From NCBI RefSeq assembly GCF_000756775.1, contig NZ_CCSF01000001.1, positions 496,001 to 560,000 on the forward strand: a DNA stretch of 64,000 nucleotides. Reading direction: 5' to 3'. The stretch comes from Pseudomonas saudiphocaensis. GTDB taxonomy: Bacteria; Pseudomonadota; Gammaproteobacteria; Pseudomonadales; Pseudomonadaceae. This document shows positions 8,855 to 18,079 of the stretch, one piece after another. Below the pieces are notes generated by a model. It made no database searches and was not told where the DNA came from. It saw nothing but the letters and a program-made list of their open reading frames with translations. Numbering within the stretch: the stretch's first letter is position 1; each line of letters starts with the position of its first letter. The translations under genes and the position numbers were made by a program.

Positions 8855-9337
8855 TCACTGTTGGTTCTGGGTGTTTTCGTGATAGAGCAACTGGTCGATG
8901 TTCTCGAAGTCGTTCTTCACCAGCGGTTTCACGTCGTGCTGCACTACATGGCACTGGGTGCAGAAATACCGGCGTGGCGCGACCGCCCCGAGCGTCTGGC
9001 TGTCACGGTCAGTGAAGTGGGTGATGCTGATCATCGGTGCCTGGGTACGGGCACTGTTGGCGCGGCTGTGGCAGGCCAGGCAGCGATTGCTGTTGATATC
9101 CACCTGATAGCCGCGGATGGCGTGTGGAATGGTCGGCGGCTGCTCGGGATAGTTGCGTTCGCGCTTGAGATCTTTGTTCTCCTCGTCACGTAGCGGTGGC
9201 GGGGTGAACTCCTGGGTGATGGTGCCTCCCGCCCGTCGCCCGTCCGGCGCCGGAGCGTCGAGCGGGTAGTTGGGTTCGGCGGCGATGGCCAGGCCGCAAA
9301 CGGCGAGGAGGGTCAATGTCAGTACACGAAATTTCAT
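8855..9337 (-). CDS. napB: NapB, diheme cytochrome subunit of nitrate reductase
   Basis: A 160-residue exported protein: the signal peptide [19 protein letters not shown] precedes a mature region with two CxxCH sites, CLACH and CTQCH. It carries electrons from NapC to the NapA active site in the periplasm. I placed the start at the internal ATG, which gives a clean signal sequence after an SD-like GAGAGCC; the upstream in-frame extension has none. It lies 11 bases after napA. Confidence 0.96.
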   Translation of the reverse strand: MKFRVLTLTLLAVCGLAIAAEPNYPLDAPAPDGRRAGGTITQEFTPPPLRDEENKDLKRERNYPEQPPTIPHAIRGYQVDINSNRCLACHSRANSARTQAPMISITHFTDRDSQTLGAVAPRRYFCTQCHVVQHDVKPLVKNDFENIDQLLYHENTQNQQ

Positions 9338-9348
9338 GATGGCTCTCC

Positions 9349-11853
9349 TCAGGCGATGCTGACCACTTCGATCTTCACGGCGCATTTCTTGTAGTCGGTT
9401 TGCTTGGAGATCGGGTCGGTGGCGTCGAGGGTGACCTTGTTGATCAGTTTGTTGGCATCGAAGAAGGGCACGAAGATCAGGCCTTTCGGCGGCTTGTTGC
9501 GGCCACGGGTTTCGATTCGTGCCTGCATCTCGCCACGACGGCTGATGACCTTGACCACGCTGCCGCGCCGCGCGTTGAGCTCACGCGCATCCTCCGGGTG
9601 CATGTACACCAGGGCATCGGGTACCGCGCGGTGCAGCTCGTCCACACGCTGGGTCATGCTGCCGGTATGCCAATGTTCCAGCACGCGCCCGGTGCTGAGC
9701 CAGAACGGGTATTCCGCGTCCGGCATCTCCGCAGGCACTTCGTAGGGCAGGGCGAAGATGATCGCCTTTTTGTCCGGGTAGCCGTAGAACTGCACGCCGG
9801 TGCCTTTCTCGACATAGGGGTCGTGGCCTTCGCGGTAGCGCCAGCGGGTTTCCTTGCCATCGACCACCGGCCAGCGCAGGCCGCGCTCCTGGTGATAGGC
9901 ATCGAAATCAGCCAGGTCATGACCATGTCCGCGACCGAACTCGGCGTACTCCTCGAAAAGACCCTTCTGCACGTAGAAGCCGTATTCCTCGGATTCCTGG
10001 TTGCGGTAGCCATCGGCAATGTCGCTGGTCGGGAACTGGTCAACCTTGCCGTTCTTGAACAGCACCTCGAACAGCGTCTTGCCCTTGAGCTCCGGCTTCT
10101 TGGCCAGCAGCTCGGCAGGCCAGACTTCGTCGGTGGTGAAGCGCTTGGAGAACTCCATCAGCTGCCACAGGTCGGAGCGAGCCTCCCCGGGAGCGCTGAC
10201 CAGCTGGTGCCAGAAGTGGGTGCGGCGTTCGGCGTTGCCATAGGCGCCTTCCTTTTCCACCCACATGGCGGCGGGCAGGATCAGGTCGGCGGCCTGGGCA
10301 GAAACCGTGGGGTAGACGTCGGAGACGATGACGAACGTCTCCGGGTTGCGCCAGCCTGGCAGAACTTCCTGCATTACGTTGGGCCCGGCCTGCATGTTGT
10401 TGGTGACCTGGGTCCAGTAGACCTTGAGGCCGCCATCCTTCAGCTCGCGGCTTTGCTGCACGGCGTGGAAGCCTGGCTTTTCCTGGATGGTGCCCTCTGG
10501 CAGCTGCCAGATCTTCTCGGTGATGGCGCGGTGTTTCGGGTTGTTGACCACCAAGTCTGCCGGCAGGCGATGGGAGAAGGTGCCGACTTCCCGCGCGGTT
10601 CCGCATGCCGAAGGCTGGCCGGTGAGCGAGAAGGGGCTGTTGCCCGGCTCGCTGATTTTCCCGGTGAGCAGGTGGATGTTGTAGATCATGTTGTTCGCCC
10701 AGACACCGCGGGTGTGCTGGTTGAAGCCCATGGTCCAGAAGGACATCACCTTGACCTTGGGGTCGGCATAAAGCTCGGCCAGCGCCTTCAAACGCTCGGC
10801 CGGCACGCCGGACTCCTTGGCCGCGTGCTCCAGGGTGTAGGGTTTGAGGAACTCGGCGTAGTCTTCGAAGCTGATGTCTGTCCAGCTGCCTGCAACGCCG
10901 GCGTTCTCGGCCTTCAGCTCGAGCGGATCGGTCGGGCGCAGGCCATAGCCGATGTTGGTCGCGCCCTTGGCGAAGCGGGTGTGATTCTTGACGAAGTCCT
11001 GATTGACCGCACCGCTCTGGATGATGTGGTTGGCGATGTAGTTGAGGATCACCAGGTCGGTCTGCGGCTTGAAGGTCATCGGAATGTCGGCCAGCTCGTA
11101 GCTGCGGTGCTCGAACGTCGACATGACGGCCACCTTCACATGCGGAGCAGTCAGACGGCGATCGGTCACGCGCGTCCAGAGCACCGGGTGCATCTCCGCC
11201 ATGTTCGAGCCCCAGAGTACGAAGGCATCGGCGGCTTCGATGTCGTCGTAGCAGCCCATGGGTTCGTCCATGCCGAAGGTGCGCATGAAGCCGACCGCCG
11301 CCGAGGCCATGCAGTGGCGGGCGTTGGGGTCGAGGTTGTTGGAGCGAAAGCCGGCCTTCATCAGCTTGTTGGCTGCGTAGCCTTCCCAGATGGTCCACTG
11401 GCCCGAGCCGAACATGCCGATCGAGCTCGGTCCGCTTTCCTTGAGTGCCTTCTTGTATTTCTCTTCCATGATGTCGAAGGCCTGGTCCCAGCTCACCGGC
11501 TGGAACTCGCCCTGCTTGTCGTACTGACCGTTCTTCATGCGCAGCAGCGGCTGCGTCAGGCGATCGGTGCCGTACATGATCTTCGACAGGAAGTAGCCCT
11601 TGACGCAGTTGATGCCGCGGTTGACCTCGGCCTTTACATCGCCGTGGGTGGCGACGACGCGGTCATCGCGGGTGGCGACCATGACCCCACAACCGGTGCC
11701 GCAGAAGCGGCAGGGCGCCTTGTGCCACTTGAGATTGGTGGCCTCAGGGTCGGTAATCAGGTTGGTGGCGCTGGTGGCAATCGGGATGCCGGCTACCGAG
11801 GCAGCGATAGCGGCGGCGTTGGCCTTGGCAAATTGACGACGGGTGAGGCTCAT
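9349..11853 (-). CDS. napA: NapA, periplasmic nitrate reductase catalytic subunit
   Basis: An 834-residue molybdoenzyme with a Tat signal ([20 protein letters not shown]). The N-terminal 4Fe-4S cluster ligands are Cys48, Cys51, Cys55 and Cys83 (CRFCGTGC ... NCVKGYF), and Cys181 in NARHCMASA is the molybdenum ligand expected for NapA. It reduces nitrate to nitrite in the periplasm with a bis-MGD cofactor. The start codon directly abuts the napD stop, so the two are likely coupled. Size (about 830) is standard. Confidence 0.98.
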   Translation of the reverse strand: MSLTRRQFAKANAAAIAASVAGIPIATSATNLITDPEATNLKWHKAPCRFCGTGCGVMVATRDDRVVATHGDVKAEVNRGINCVKGYFLSKIMYGTDRLTQPLLRMKNGQYDKQGEFQPVSWDQAFDIMEEKYKKALKESGPSSIGMFGSGQWTIWEGYAANKLMKAGFRSNNLDPNARHCMASAAVGFMRTFGMDEPMGCYDDIEAADAFVLWGSNMAEMHPVLWTRVTDRRLTAPHVKVAVMSTFEHRSYELADIPMTFKPQTDLVILNYIANHIIQSGAVNQDFVKNHTRFAKGATNIGYGLRPTDPLELKAENAGVAGSWTDISFEDYAEFLKPYTLEHAAKESGVPAERLKALAELYADPKVKVMSFWTMGFNQHTRGVWANNMIYNIHLLTGKISEPGNSPFSLTGQPSACGTAREVGTFSHRLPADLVVNNPKHRAITEKIWQLPEGTIQEKPGFHAVQQSRELKDGGLKVYWTQVTNNMQAGPNVMQEVLPGWRNPETFVIVSDVYPTVSAQAADLILPAAMWVEKEGAYGNAERRTHFWHQLVSAPGEARSDLWQLMEFSKRFTTDEVWPAELLAKKPELKGKTLFEVLFKNGKVDQFPTSDIADGYRNQESEEYGFYVQKGLFEEYAEFGRGHGHDLADFDAYHQERGLRWPVVDGKETRWRYREGHDPYVEKGTGVQFYGYPDKKAIIFALPYEVPAEMPDAEYPFWLSTGRVLEHWHTGSMTQRVDELHRAVPDALVYMHPEDARELNARRGSVVKVISRRGEMQARIETRGRNKPPKGLIFVPFFDANKLINKVTLDATDPISKQTDYKKCAVKIEVVSIA

Positions 11854-12114
11854 TCAGGCTTCTCCTTCGAGAGAGAGGAGTTCGTGGTAGATCAGCGCAG
11901 CGTTGAGTACGCCGGGCAGCTGCTGAATCTGGTCGATGGTGGTCAGAATCTGGCTTTCATGCTCGGCCTCGAGGACTACTACCACCTTTCCTGCAGCGCT
12001 TTCCTGATGCAGCTCAAGGCCAGGCAGAAGCGCCAGGTTCTGTTTTACGGCCGCGATCAGCTCGGGCCGGCAATGCACCAGCAGGCTTGCTATATGCAGC
12101 GCATCATTCTTCAT
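11854..12114 (-). CDS. napD: NapD, NapA-specific Tat chaperone
   Basis: An 86-residue cytosolic protein with NapD features: HIASLLVHCRPELIAAVKQN near the start and a conserved LPGVLNAALIYHE near the end. NapD binds the NapA Tat leader and holds export back until the cofactor is inserted. The stop codon touches the napA ATG with no spacing. It is the second gene of the operon, after napE. Confidence 0.94.
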   Translation of the reverse strand: MKNDALHIASLLVHCRPELIAAVKQNLALLPGLELHQESAAGKVVVVLEAEHESQILTTIDQIQQLPGVLNAALIYHELLSLEGEA

Positions 12115-12184
12115 TGTGGTTATCTAGCTCCGCCTATAACGGCAATGGCGTTCGCGCGTGTGCCTTGCAGCAACGCTCTAAGGG

Positions 12185-12352
12185 TCAGCTTGGGCCGGGA
12201 GGTCCAAGGAAGGTCAGCTGACTGATCCAGACGATAAAGCCGTAACCACCGACCAGCGCAATGCTCAGCAGCGGGAACAGGAAAATCAGCAGGAACAGGA
12301 GAAGGCGCGTTTCCTGGCTTTTGCGGGGGGCGATATCGGTGTCATTCGGCAC
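12185..12352 (-). CDS. napE: NapE, small membrane protein of the nap operon
   Basis: A 55-residue protein read directly from the sequence: a polar N-terminus ending RKSQETR, then one membrane helix LLLFLLIFLFPLLSIALVGG and a short GYGFIVWISQ tail, which matches NapE of Pseudomonas and Paracoccus. It starts with GTG; an AAGGTGA SD lies 6 bases upstream. Its role in nitrate reduction is unclear even in model species. It is the first gene of napEDABC. The operon lacks napF, napG and napH. Confidence 0.88.
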   Translation of the reverse strand: MPNDTDIAPRKSQETRLLLFLLIFLFPLLSIALVGGYGFIVWISQLTFLGPPGPS

Positions 12353-12689
12353 GGGTGTTCACCTTGTTTTTCTGCTTTTGGAGTGAAGTCTAGTCAGCAT
12401 TATCTGGCCAAGCCCAAGAAGTGCTTCCAAGTTGCTGATCCAGCAGCGTTTAGGTGTCTTTTCGGGAACTGCTGAAGAGTATGGCAGATGATCTCCATGT
12501 TTCACATTCGGATACTGGCCGCATGTATGTTCGATGCTGAGCGGCCTTGCTTAACGGTGTGTCGTCAAGGGTGGCGAAATCGTCTAGGCACAGGAGTATC
12601 CTTGCGGACTATTGAACTTTCGTTGCAGCTCAGCAGCGGAACTCCAGTTTTTGCCGAGACCTGCCGAAGGTCGAATTTCGGGCTCTCAC
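12353..12689. other. intergenic region, nap and MFS divergent promoters
   Basis: About 340 bases separate the divergent napE and MFS starts. Reading both strands I found no convincing FNR box (TTGAT-N4-ATCAA) and no clean sigma-70 pair for nap; a GATAATGC on the minus strand near 12407 is a weak -10 candidate. In-frame extension of the MFS gene upstream into this region looks non-coding. Confidence 0.5.
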
Positions 12690-13877
12690 ATGCACGCCGA
12701 CGACACCACTTCTTCCCATTTCAAACGCGGTACGGGCGCTTACCAGCGCGCAACGCTGGCTCTGTTCTGCGCCGGCTTCGCCACCTTCGCCATGCTCTAT
12801 TGCGTGCAGCCACTGTTGCCCTTGCTGGCAGCGCACTTTTCCGTATCCGCGGCCAGCAGCAGCCTCGCGCTGTCGCTGACAACCCTGTCGCTGGCGGTCT
12901 GTCTGTTGATCTCCGGGGCGCTGGCCGAAAGCTGGGGGCGCAAGCCGGTGATGGTTGCGGCGCTGGCGCTGGCCAGTCTGCTGGGCCTTGCCTGCGTTCT
13001 GGTGGAGTCCTGGAGCCTGCTACTGGTGCTCAGGGCGCTGCTGGGGCTGGCGCTCAGCGGCTTGCCGGCATTGGCCATGGCTTATGTGGGCGAGGAGTTC
13101 GATCCCGAATCGCTGCCGGCGGCGATGGGGCTGTACATTGGGGGTACGGCTCTGGGTGGTTTGCTGGGGCGCCTGCTGTCCGGGTTGTTGAGCGACATCG
13201 GCGGCTGGCAAATGGCGCTCGGCGGGATTGCCGGGCTGGGCCTGCTGGCCTTGGGCCTGTTCGTCTGGCTGCTGCCGCCTTCACGCCATTTCAAGGCACA
13301 GGCCCTTTCGTTGAGCGGGCTGCTGGGCAACTTCCGTCAGCACTTGGGCAATCCGCTATTGCGCACCCTGTTTCTGCAGGCGTTTCTGTTGATGGGCGGT
13401 TTCGTCGCGCTGTTCAACTACATCGGCTTTCGTCTCGCAGGTGCACCCTTCAGTCTGTCGTCCACGGTTATCGGCCTGCTGTTTACCGTGTACCTGGCGG
13501 GTATTTTCAGTGCCGGCTGGGCAGGCCGCCTGGTTCCGCGTTTCGGTGCCAAAACCGTGCTGCAGGGTGGTATCGGTCTCATGTTGCTAGGAGTGGGTCT
13601 GTGTTCGATGCCCTGGTTGGTCGCCATCATCCTTGGCCTGGCGCTGTTTACCCTGGGCTTTTTTGCGGCCCATGCGGTGGCCAGCGGGCAGGTCGGGCAG
13701 CATGCCAAAGGCGCCAGGGCTCAGGCATCGGCGCTGTATCTGTGTGCCTATTACCTGGGCTCGAGCGTGGTGGGGTATTCGGCCGGCTACATCTGGGAGC
13801 ACGCCGGCTGGCTGCCGCTCATGGCCGCGTTGGCCGCCTTGTTCGTGCTCGCGGCCTGGCGAGCACAGCGTCTGTAA
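12690..13877 (+). CDS. MFS transporter, YnfM/AraJ-type efflux family
   Basis: A 395-residue major facilitator with twelve hydrophobic segments. The motif GALAESWGRKPVM between helices 2 and 3 is the MFS cytoplasmic loop signature, and a central loop (PPSRHFKAQALSLSG) divides the two halves. It resembles YnfM-like proton antiporters. The substrate is unknown. I chose the ATG giving MHADDTTSSHFKRG, although its SD is weak; in-frame TTG starts lie upstream. It stands alone, divergent from the nap operon and convergent with the SprT gene. Confidence 0.87.
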   Translation: MHADDTTSSHFKRGTGAYQRATLALFCAGFATFAMLYCVQPLLPLLAAHFSVSAASSSLALSLTTLSLAVCLLISGALAESWGRKPVMVAALALASLLGLACVLVESWSLLLVLRALLGLALSGLPALAMAYVGEEFDPESLPAAMGLYIGGTALGGLLGRLLSGLLSDIGGWQMALGGIAGLGLLALGLFVWLLPPSRHFKAQALSLSGLLGNFRQHLGNPLLRTLFLQAFLLMGGFVALFNYIGFRLAGAPFSLSSTVIGLLFTVYLAGIFSAGWAGRLVPRFGAKTVLQGGIGLMLLGVGLCSMPWLVAIILGLALFTLGFFAAHAVASGQVGQHAKGARAQASALYLCAYYLGSSVVGYSAGYIWEHAGWLPLMAALAALFVLAAWRAQRL

Positions 13878-13982
13878 TCGCTGTTTGGTTGCGCCGTAGT
13901 TTTCCACTGTTTGGCGAAAATCCGTGGCGGCTAGATGGGGCCGTACCATGCCAGGCAAGCCTTTTCGGCCCTCAGGTTTACT

Positions 13983-14477
13983 TCATTCCAGCCGCTGCTC
14001 GCCGCTAAACACCAGCGTGGCGCGGCAGCTGCGACAAAGGTAACGACGCCCCTTGCGGACCAGTGCATGACGCTGGCCGGTAAATGGGAACTCCTGCTCA
14101 GGGCACTTGCAGCGATAGATATAGCGGTTGGCCTGGCGACGAATGACTTCGTAGTTGTGGCAGCGATCGGGCGGCAACTCGTAGACGCCGCGCATGATCA
14201 ATTGCCATTCCTCCCCGTGGGGCTGGATGCGCGGGCCATACAGCTGGTGCGCTACCAGATGGGCCACCTCATGGGCCACGGTCTGCTGCAGAAAGTGCTC
14301 GGTGTTGGCTCGGTAGAGCTGCTCGTTGAAGCGCAGCAGATTCTGCTGCAAATGCGCCACGCCGGCCTTCAGGCCGCGCAGTTTCAAGCTCACCTGAGGA
14401 CGTTTGAAAGGCTGCTTGAAGAAGTCTTCGGCCAGTTGATAGCAGGCTTCGACACGGTCATTGAGTCGCTCGGGCAT
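13983..14477 (-). CDS. sprT: SprT family zinc-metalloprotease-like protein
   Basis: A 164-residue protein with the metallopeptidase motif HEVAHLVAH near residue 69 and a downstream His in QPHGEEW, plus a C-terminal zinc ribbon: CHNYE, CKCPEQEF and CRSC. The architecture and length match bacterial SprT, related to eukaryotic Spartan (a DNA-protein crosslink protease), though the bacterial substrate is not established. It is convergent with the MFS gene and upstream of the Yip1 pair on the same strand. Confidence 0.93.
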   Translation of the reverse strand: MPERLNDRVEACYQLAEDFFKQPFKRPQVSLKLRGLKAGVAHLQQNLLRFNEQLYRANTEHFLQQTVAHEVAHLVAHQLYGPRIQPHGEEWQLIMRGVYELPPDRCHNYEVIRRQANRYIYRCKCPEQEFPFTGQRHALVRKGRRYLCRSCRATLVFSGEQRLE

Positions 14478-14522
14478 GGGGCACTCCGGTTACAGAGCGC
14501 CGCATTATGCCAAAGGCGGGGC

Positions 14523-15224
14523 TTACTCGTTCGGACGCTCGTTGAAGCGTCGCTCACTGTCCACTCCGCCCGGCTCTTCCTGTGGTCGATTTTCCTCGAA
14601 GCCATAGCTCTGGTTCTGCACGGTGTCGCGCTCGTAGGTAGGGTCCAGGGCCAGCGTCCAGAACAGGATCATCGGCACCTTCAGGTTGACCAGTACCAGA
14701 AGCCCCACGCCCCAGGTGCACGCGCCGTAGAGAAAGGTATTGCGGTTGTCGATACGCATGAACTTGGGTAGGCCGACAAACAGCAGATAAGTGGAATAGA
14801 TGCCTGCGGCCACCAGCACCGTAATGGCCATCCAGCGGCTGGGGTAGAGCGCGCCGAGACCGGCGAGGAAGAATGGCGTGATGATGTAGGCGATAAAGCC
14901 TACGCACTGGTTGTAGGTCGGGCGTGCTTCGAAGGTGCGCGACATCCAGCGCAGAAAGAAGCCCATGATGAAAGTGCCGATGATGATGGTCACGTAGATC
15001 AGCACGCTGAGTTGCGCGGCGCTTGGCGTATCGAGCCAGACTCGCTCACCTTCCACCAGGCTCCAGCCGGTGTAGCGGGTGCCGATGAACATGCACACCG
15101 CTGGCAGCAGCGCCCAGAGGAACAGGTGCAGGATGTAGTTGGAGCTGTTGCGCTCCTCATCCCTGCGGATTTCGGTCCAAGCCTGGTCTGGGCGGGTCAT
15201 CAGCGTGAAAAAGTGGGGGATCAT
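14523..15224 (-). CDS. Yip1-type multi-pass membrane protein (copy 1)
   Basis: A 233-residue protein with five or so membrane segments (for example LHLFLWALLPAVCMFIGTRY, LIYVTIIIGTFIMGFFLRW) and a polar C-terminal tail rich in Glu, Arg and Pro. It is a Yip1-domain paralogue of the gene at 15387-15986: both share a PDQAWTEIRR/PSQEWQEITG start, a TG-W or FGW loop, the motif WMSRT(F/Y)(E/D)A.PT, QC..F.AY, and YLL(F/Y)VG.P. The start follows an SD AGGAAGACCCC. Function unknown; the second copy lies upstream on the same strand. Confidence 0.8.
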   Translation of the reverse strand: MIPHFFTLMTRPDQAWTEIRRDEERNSSNYILHLFLWALLPAVCMFIGTRYTGWSLVEGERVWLDTPSAAQLSVLIYVTIIIGTFIMGFFLRWMSRTFEARPTYNQCVGFIAYIITPFFLAGLGALYPSRWMAITVLVAAGIYSTYLLFVGLPKFMRIDNRNTFLYGACTWGVGLLVLVNLKVPMILFWTLALDPTYERDTVQNQSYGFEENRPQEEPGGVDSERRFNERPNE

Positions 15225-15337
15225 GGGGTCTTCCTTCTGCCTCGGATGGCTTGGCCACGGCGGTCGCCCTGGCTGGCGTTTCCCTTTAGAACGGCAGATG
15301 CGCCAAGGGTTTCCCCCCGGCGTGGGAAGCAACGAAG

Positions 15338-15359
15338 AGGGCCGCCTGATGGCGGCCCT
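15338..15359 (-). terminator. stem-loop between the Yip1 paralogues
   Basis: AGGGCCGCC-tgat-GGCGGCCCT forms a perfect 9-base stem with a 4-base loop, 28 bases after the stop of the upstream Yip1 gene on the minus strand. The tail CTTCGTT is only mildly T-rich, so it may be a partial terminator that sets the ratio of the two paralogues. Confidence 0.65.
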
Positions 15360-15386
15360 GTAGATACGAGTGGAGAATCTGGTGGT

Positions 15387-15986
15387 CTAGCGAATGTAGA
15401 CCGGCCCCACGCCCATGCCCCACATGATTACCGACAGTGCAATGATCGCCACCAGCACTACCAGCCCAACGGCCAGTATTGAGCTGGAGAACAAAAAGCC
15501 CTCATCTGACGGGATGTTCATGAATGTCGGCACGCCTACGTAGAGCAGGTAAGTCGTGTAGCAGATTGCAGCCGTGCCGACCAGCATGCCCAACCAGAGG
15601 ACCGGATAGAGCGCAGCCAGGCCACCAATGAACAGCGGCGTTGCGGTATAGGCGGCAAACATGATGCATTGGGTGAGAGTCGGGTTGGCGTCGTAGGTGC
15701 GCGACATCCAGTGAATGAAGCCGCCCATGACGGCGACACCAGCAAGCATGGCCAGGTACGACAGCACCGTCAGTTGCAAGGCGCTCGCTTCGGTGAGCAT
15801 CACGGCTCCGCCACTGCCAATGCTCCAGCCGAACCTGGTGGTTCCGATGAAAGCCGCAATCGGTGGAATTGCAGCCAGTAGCATGACTTCCCAGAGGTGC
15901 AGGCGTCCCACGCCGCGTTCCTCTCCAGTGATTTCCTGCCATTCCTGGCTAGGGTGAGCGAACAGTCCCCAAACGTGATTGATCAT
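15387..15986 (-). CDS. Yip1-type multi-pass membrane protein (copy 2)
   Basis: A 199-residue membrane protein starting MINHVWGLFAHPSQEWQEIT. The N-terminal helix precedes about five membrane spans. Conserved with the neighbouring copy: PSQEW, GWS, WMSRTYDANPTLTQC, GG(L)AALYP and YLLYVGVP. It lacks the polar C-terminal extension of copy 1. Yip1-domain proteins in bacteria have no agreed role; eukaryotic ones act in vesicle traffic. The chosen ATG has GAGGAGACGCAG just upstream as SD, and the long in-frame upstream extension is non-coding. Confidence 0.8.
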   Translation of the reverse strand: MINHVWGLFAHPSQEWQEITGEERGVGRLHLWEVMLLAAIPPIAAFIGTTRFGWSIGSGGAVMLTEASALQLTVLSYLAMLAGVAVMGGFIHWMSRTYDANPTLTQCIMFAAYTATPLFIGGLAALYPVLWLGMLVGTAAICYTTYLLYVGVPTFMNIPSDEGFLFSSSILAVGLVVLVAIIALSVIMWGMGVGPVYIR

Positions 15987-16122
15987 GTCTGCGTCTCCTC
16001 GGTTCTGGAGGGCCGCTTTGCCAGGCATTGCGCCAGCGTGATGGCATGCGACCTTGTGACGCAGTATAGGAGCGCTAAACGCCGCTGTGCTGAGCTGGTT
16101 AGAGTGTTTGGAAGCTACCCCG

Positions 16123-16752
16123 TCACTGGTAATAGCGTTGCAGAATCTCCATTGCCAGGTTGATGGACTGAATCCGCGTGGTGCTGCCGCCACGATCAGG
16201 GTGGTGAATGCTGACCAACTGACGGTAGCGGCGTTTGATGATCGGCAAATTCAACGACGATTCGTCCTGGTCCAGTTCGAACAACTCCAGCGCGGCGCGC
16301 TTCTGATCGGGACTCCAGAACTCCTGTGGCTCGCCCTGATAATCGCCACGCATACGCGACCAGAAACTGGCCAGCAGACGTTCCACTTCCTGCTCGTCGG
16401 TGTCGCGCAGGTTGTCCATGTCCAGGTAGTAGGCCCGCAGCGGGTCCGGCTCGCTGACCTCGCTGGTCGCCGCGACATAGGGCAGCAGGCGAACGCACAG
16501 CGGCGAGATCTGCAGGCAGTGGCTGTTCTGTTGCCAGAGGCGGTCACGCAAATGATAGAGCGCGTTGAACACCAGAAAATGCGTTCGGAACAGCACCAGC
16601 TTGTCGTGCAGCGGCAGGTTCGGGATGTGTGTGCTGTGTCGGGCTTTGAGTTGTTGGATCAACTGGTATTCGCTGCAACCGTCCGGTTGCTCACGCAGCA
16701 GTAAAAGAATCTGCTCGGCCAGGTCCATCTCGAGTGCGAATTCGTTGTTCAT
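16123..16752 (-). CDS. DnaJ-related protein with C-terminal J domain
   Basis: A 209-residue protein. Residues 1-120 match the DNAJ-related N-terminal domain ([20 protein letters not shown]), and a short J domain lies at the C-terminus with the DnaK-stimulating motif HHPDRGG. Full-length DnaJ zinc and substrate domains are absent. It probably presents particular clients to DnaK. The start is the ATG of [11 protein letters not shown]. It is divergent from ttcA with about 96 bases between the starts. Confidence 0.87.
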   Translation of the reverse strand: MNNEFALEMDLAEQILLLLREQPDGCSEYQLIQQLKARHSTHIPNLPLHDKLVLFRTHFLVFNALYHLRDRLWQQNSHCLQISPLCVRLLPYVAATSEVSEPDPLRAYYLDMDNLRDTDEQEVERLLASFWSRMRGDYQGEPQEFWSPDQKRAALELFELDQDESSLNLPIIKRRYRQLVSIHHPDRGGSTTRIQSINLAMEILQRYYQ

Positions 16753-16848
16753 GCAGGCAAGCCTAGCAAAGAGCAGGATAGATGGGCTGGGGTGCCGCGT
16801 GCTTTGCGCGTAAAATGTGCGCCTTTCGTATTTCAACCGGATTCAGAC

Positions 16849-17673
16849 ATGGGCAACCTCTCGGTCAATCAGAACAAACTGCAGAAGCGCCTGCGCCGCT
16901 TGGCCGGCGAAGCAGTCACGGACTTCAACATGATCGAGGAGGGCGACAAGGTCATGGTCTGCCTGTCCGGCGGCAAGGACAGCTACACCATGCTCGACGT
17001 GCTGCTGTATCTGCAGAAGGTTGCACCCATCCGCTTCGAGATCGTTGCCGTAAACATGGACCAGAAGCAGCCCGGCTTTCCCGAGCACGTGCTGCCCGAG
17101 TACCTCAAGGGCCTGGGCATCGAATATCACATCGTCGAGAAGGACACCTACTCGGTGGTCAAGGAGAAGATCCCGGAAGGCAAAACCACCTGCTCGCTGT
17201 GCTCGCGTCTGCGCCGGGGCACGCTCTACACCTTTGCCGACGAGATCGGTGCGACCAAGATGGCCCTGGGGCACCACCGCGACGACATCCTGGAAACCTT
17301 CTTCCTCAACATGTTCTACGGCGGCACGCTCAAGGCCATGCCGCCCAAGCTGCTGTCCGACGATGGCCGAAACGTGGTGATTCGCCCGCTTGCCTACTGC
17401 AGCGAGGCTGACATCGAGGCCTATTCGCAGATGAAGGAATTCCCGATCATCCCGTGCAACCTCTGCGGTTCGCAGGAGAACCTGCAGCGCCAGGTAGTCA
17501 AGGACATGTTGCGTGAATGGGAGCGCAAGTCGCCGGGGCGCACCGAGATCATGTTCCGCGCACTGCAGAATGTGGTGCCCTCGCAACTGGCCGACCGTAA
17601 CCTGTTCGACTTCAAGAGCCTGCGCATCGACGACAACGCCACGCCGCGCTTTGTCGATGTGATGAGTCTGTAA
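16849..17673 (+). CDS. ttcA: tRNA 2-thiocytidine(32) synthetase
   Basis: A 274-residue PP-loop ATPase. The ATP loop is SGGKDS at residues 40-45, and two CxxC pairs (Cys115/Cys118 in CSLCSR and Cys203/Cys206 in CNLCGS) match the iron-sulphur ligands of TtcA. It thiolates C32 in the anticodon loop of several tRNAs. I used the ATG of [11 protein letters not shown], the family start, rather than an upstream in-frame ATG. Its closely following downstream region holds the aromatic leader peptide and attenuator. Confidence 0.96.
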   Translation: MGNLSVNQNKLQKRLRRLAGEAVTDFNMIEEGDKVMVCLSGGKDSYTMLDVLLYLQKVAPIRFEIVAVNMDQKQPGFPEHVLPEYLKGLGIEYHIVEKDTYSVVKEKIPEGKTTCSLCSRLRRGTLYTFADEIGATKMALGHHRDDILETFFLNMFYGGTLKAMPPKLLSDDGRNVVIRPLAYCSEADIEAYSQMKEFPIIPCNLCGSQENLQRQVVKDMLREWERKSPGRTEIMFRALQNVVPSQLADRNLFDFKSLRIDDNATPRFVDVMSL

Positions 17674-17733
17674 GCGCGGTTGCAAGCTGCCGATCCGCTG
17701 GAGTATGGTTTGGCACATCTTACGGAGAACAGC

Positions 17734-17862
17734 ATGTCCCTCAGTACCGCCTCCCAGTCCCAAGCCAGCCTCGACGCCTTGCGCGCCGTGCCGTTGTGTG
17801 GACGGGTGGTTGCGACTGAAGATTATTTTTTTGGGTATTGGTTTAGCCGCAGGCGCGTCTGA
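17734..17862 (+). CDS. candidate aromatic-amino-acid leader peptide 1
   Basis: A 42-codon ORF with a good SD (CGGAGAACAGC before ATG). Near its end come EDYFFGYWFSRRRV: six of seven consecutive codons at 17824-17844 are Tyr, Phe or Trp. Just after it lie a hairpin and a strong rho-independent terminator, then a second Tyr-rich mini-ORF and a DAHP synthase gene. This is the layout of classical attenuation, in which ribosome stalling at scarce aromatic tRNAs would decide termination. The N-terminal 25 residues are not aromatic, so the ORF is longer than typical leaders. Inference from sequence only. Confidence 0.68.
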   Translation: MSLSTASQSQASLDALRAVPLCGRVVATEDYFFGYWFSRRRV

Positions 17863-17870
17863 TACCCCAA
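17831..17870 (+). promoter_or_regulatory. hairpin over the Tyr-Trp-Phe codons of the leader
   Basis: TTGGGTAT at 17831-17838 can pair with ATACCCCAA at 17862-17870 with one bulged base. The 5' arm carries the Gly-Tyr codons inside the aromatic run and the 3' arm overlaps the leader stop codon, the usual place of a pause hairpin. A second possible stem (GGCGCCCC with GGGTCGCC, 17873-17896) follows. I could not derive a unique antiterminator by hand. Confidence 0.5.
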
Positions 17871-17910
17871 CAGGCGCCCCAGCAAACAGGGTCGCCACCA
17901 ACGTTTTTCC

Positions 17911-17945
17911 AAACCCCGGTCGGCTACCCGACCGGGGTTTTTTCT
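17911..17945 (+). terminator. rho-independent terminator (attenuator) before the DAHP synthase gene
   Basis: AACCCCGGTCGG-ctac-CCGACCGGGGTT, a perfect 12-base stem, is followed directly by a T run (TTTTTTCTTTT). It lies 50 bases after the aromatic leader ORF and about 180 bases before the class I DAHP synthase start, so it either ends ttcA transcripts or acts as the attenuator for the synthase, or both. Confidence 0.9.
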
Positions 17946-17983
17946 TTTCTGGCTGACAAGCCGAACACACAGAGGACTACAGC

Positions 17984-18079
17984 ATGACCACTTATTACCG
18001 CACCGACCGTTACCGCTACGACTGGCGATTTAGCTGCTTGAACACCATGCCCACACCACCTGAACGAACACACGATTAG
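17984..18079 (+). CDS. candidate Tyr-rich leader peptide 2
   Basis: A 31-codon ORF after an SD (AGAGGACTACAGC). It begins MTTYYRTDRYRYDWRFS: four Tyr, one Trp and one Phe within the first 16 codons, the alternating Tyr-Arg pattern standing out from the rest (NTMPTPPERTHD). It lies between the terminator and the DAHP synthase start, 44 bases upstream of the latter. It could be a second translational control step. It is too short to judge by codon bias and may be chance. Confidence 0.5.
   Translation: MTTYYRTDRYRYDWRFSCLNTMPTPPERTHD

Noticed and set aside
9400-12225. Long plus-strand open frame (about 940 codons) opposite napA
   Set aside because: Antisense shadow of a well-conserved gene in GC-rich DNA; its translation has no recognisable domain, and napA/napD on the minus strand account for the region.
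12488-14008. Alternative frame of about 500 codons over the MFS gene
   Set aside because: The hydrophobic twelve-span MFS translation in the other frame is clearly the real protein; this one is Arg/Gly-rich without motifs.
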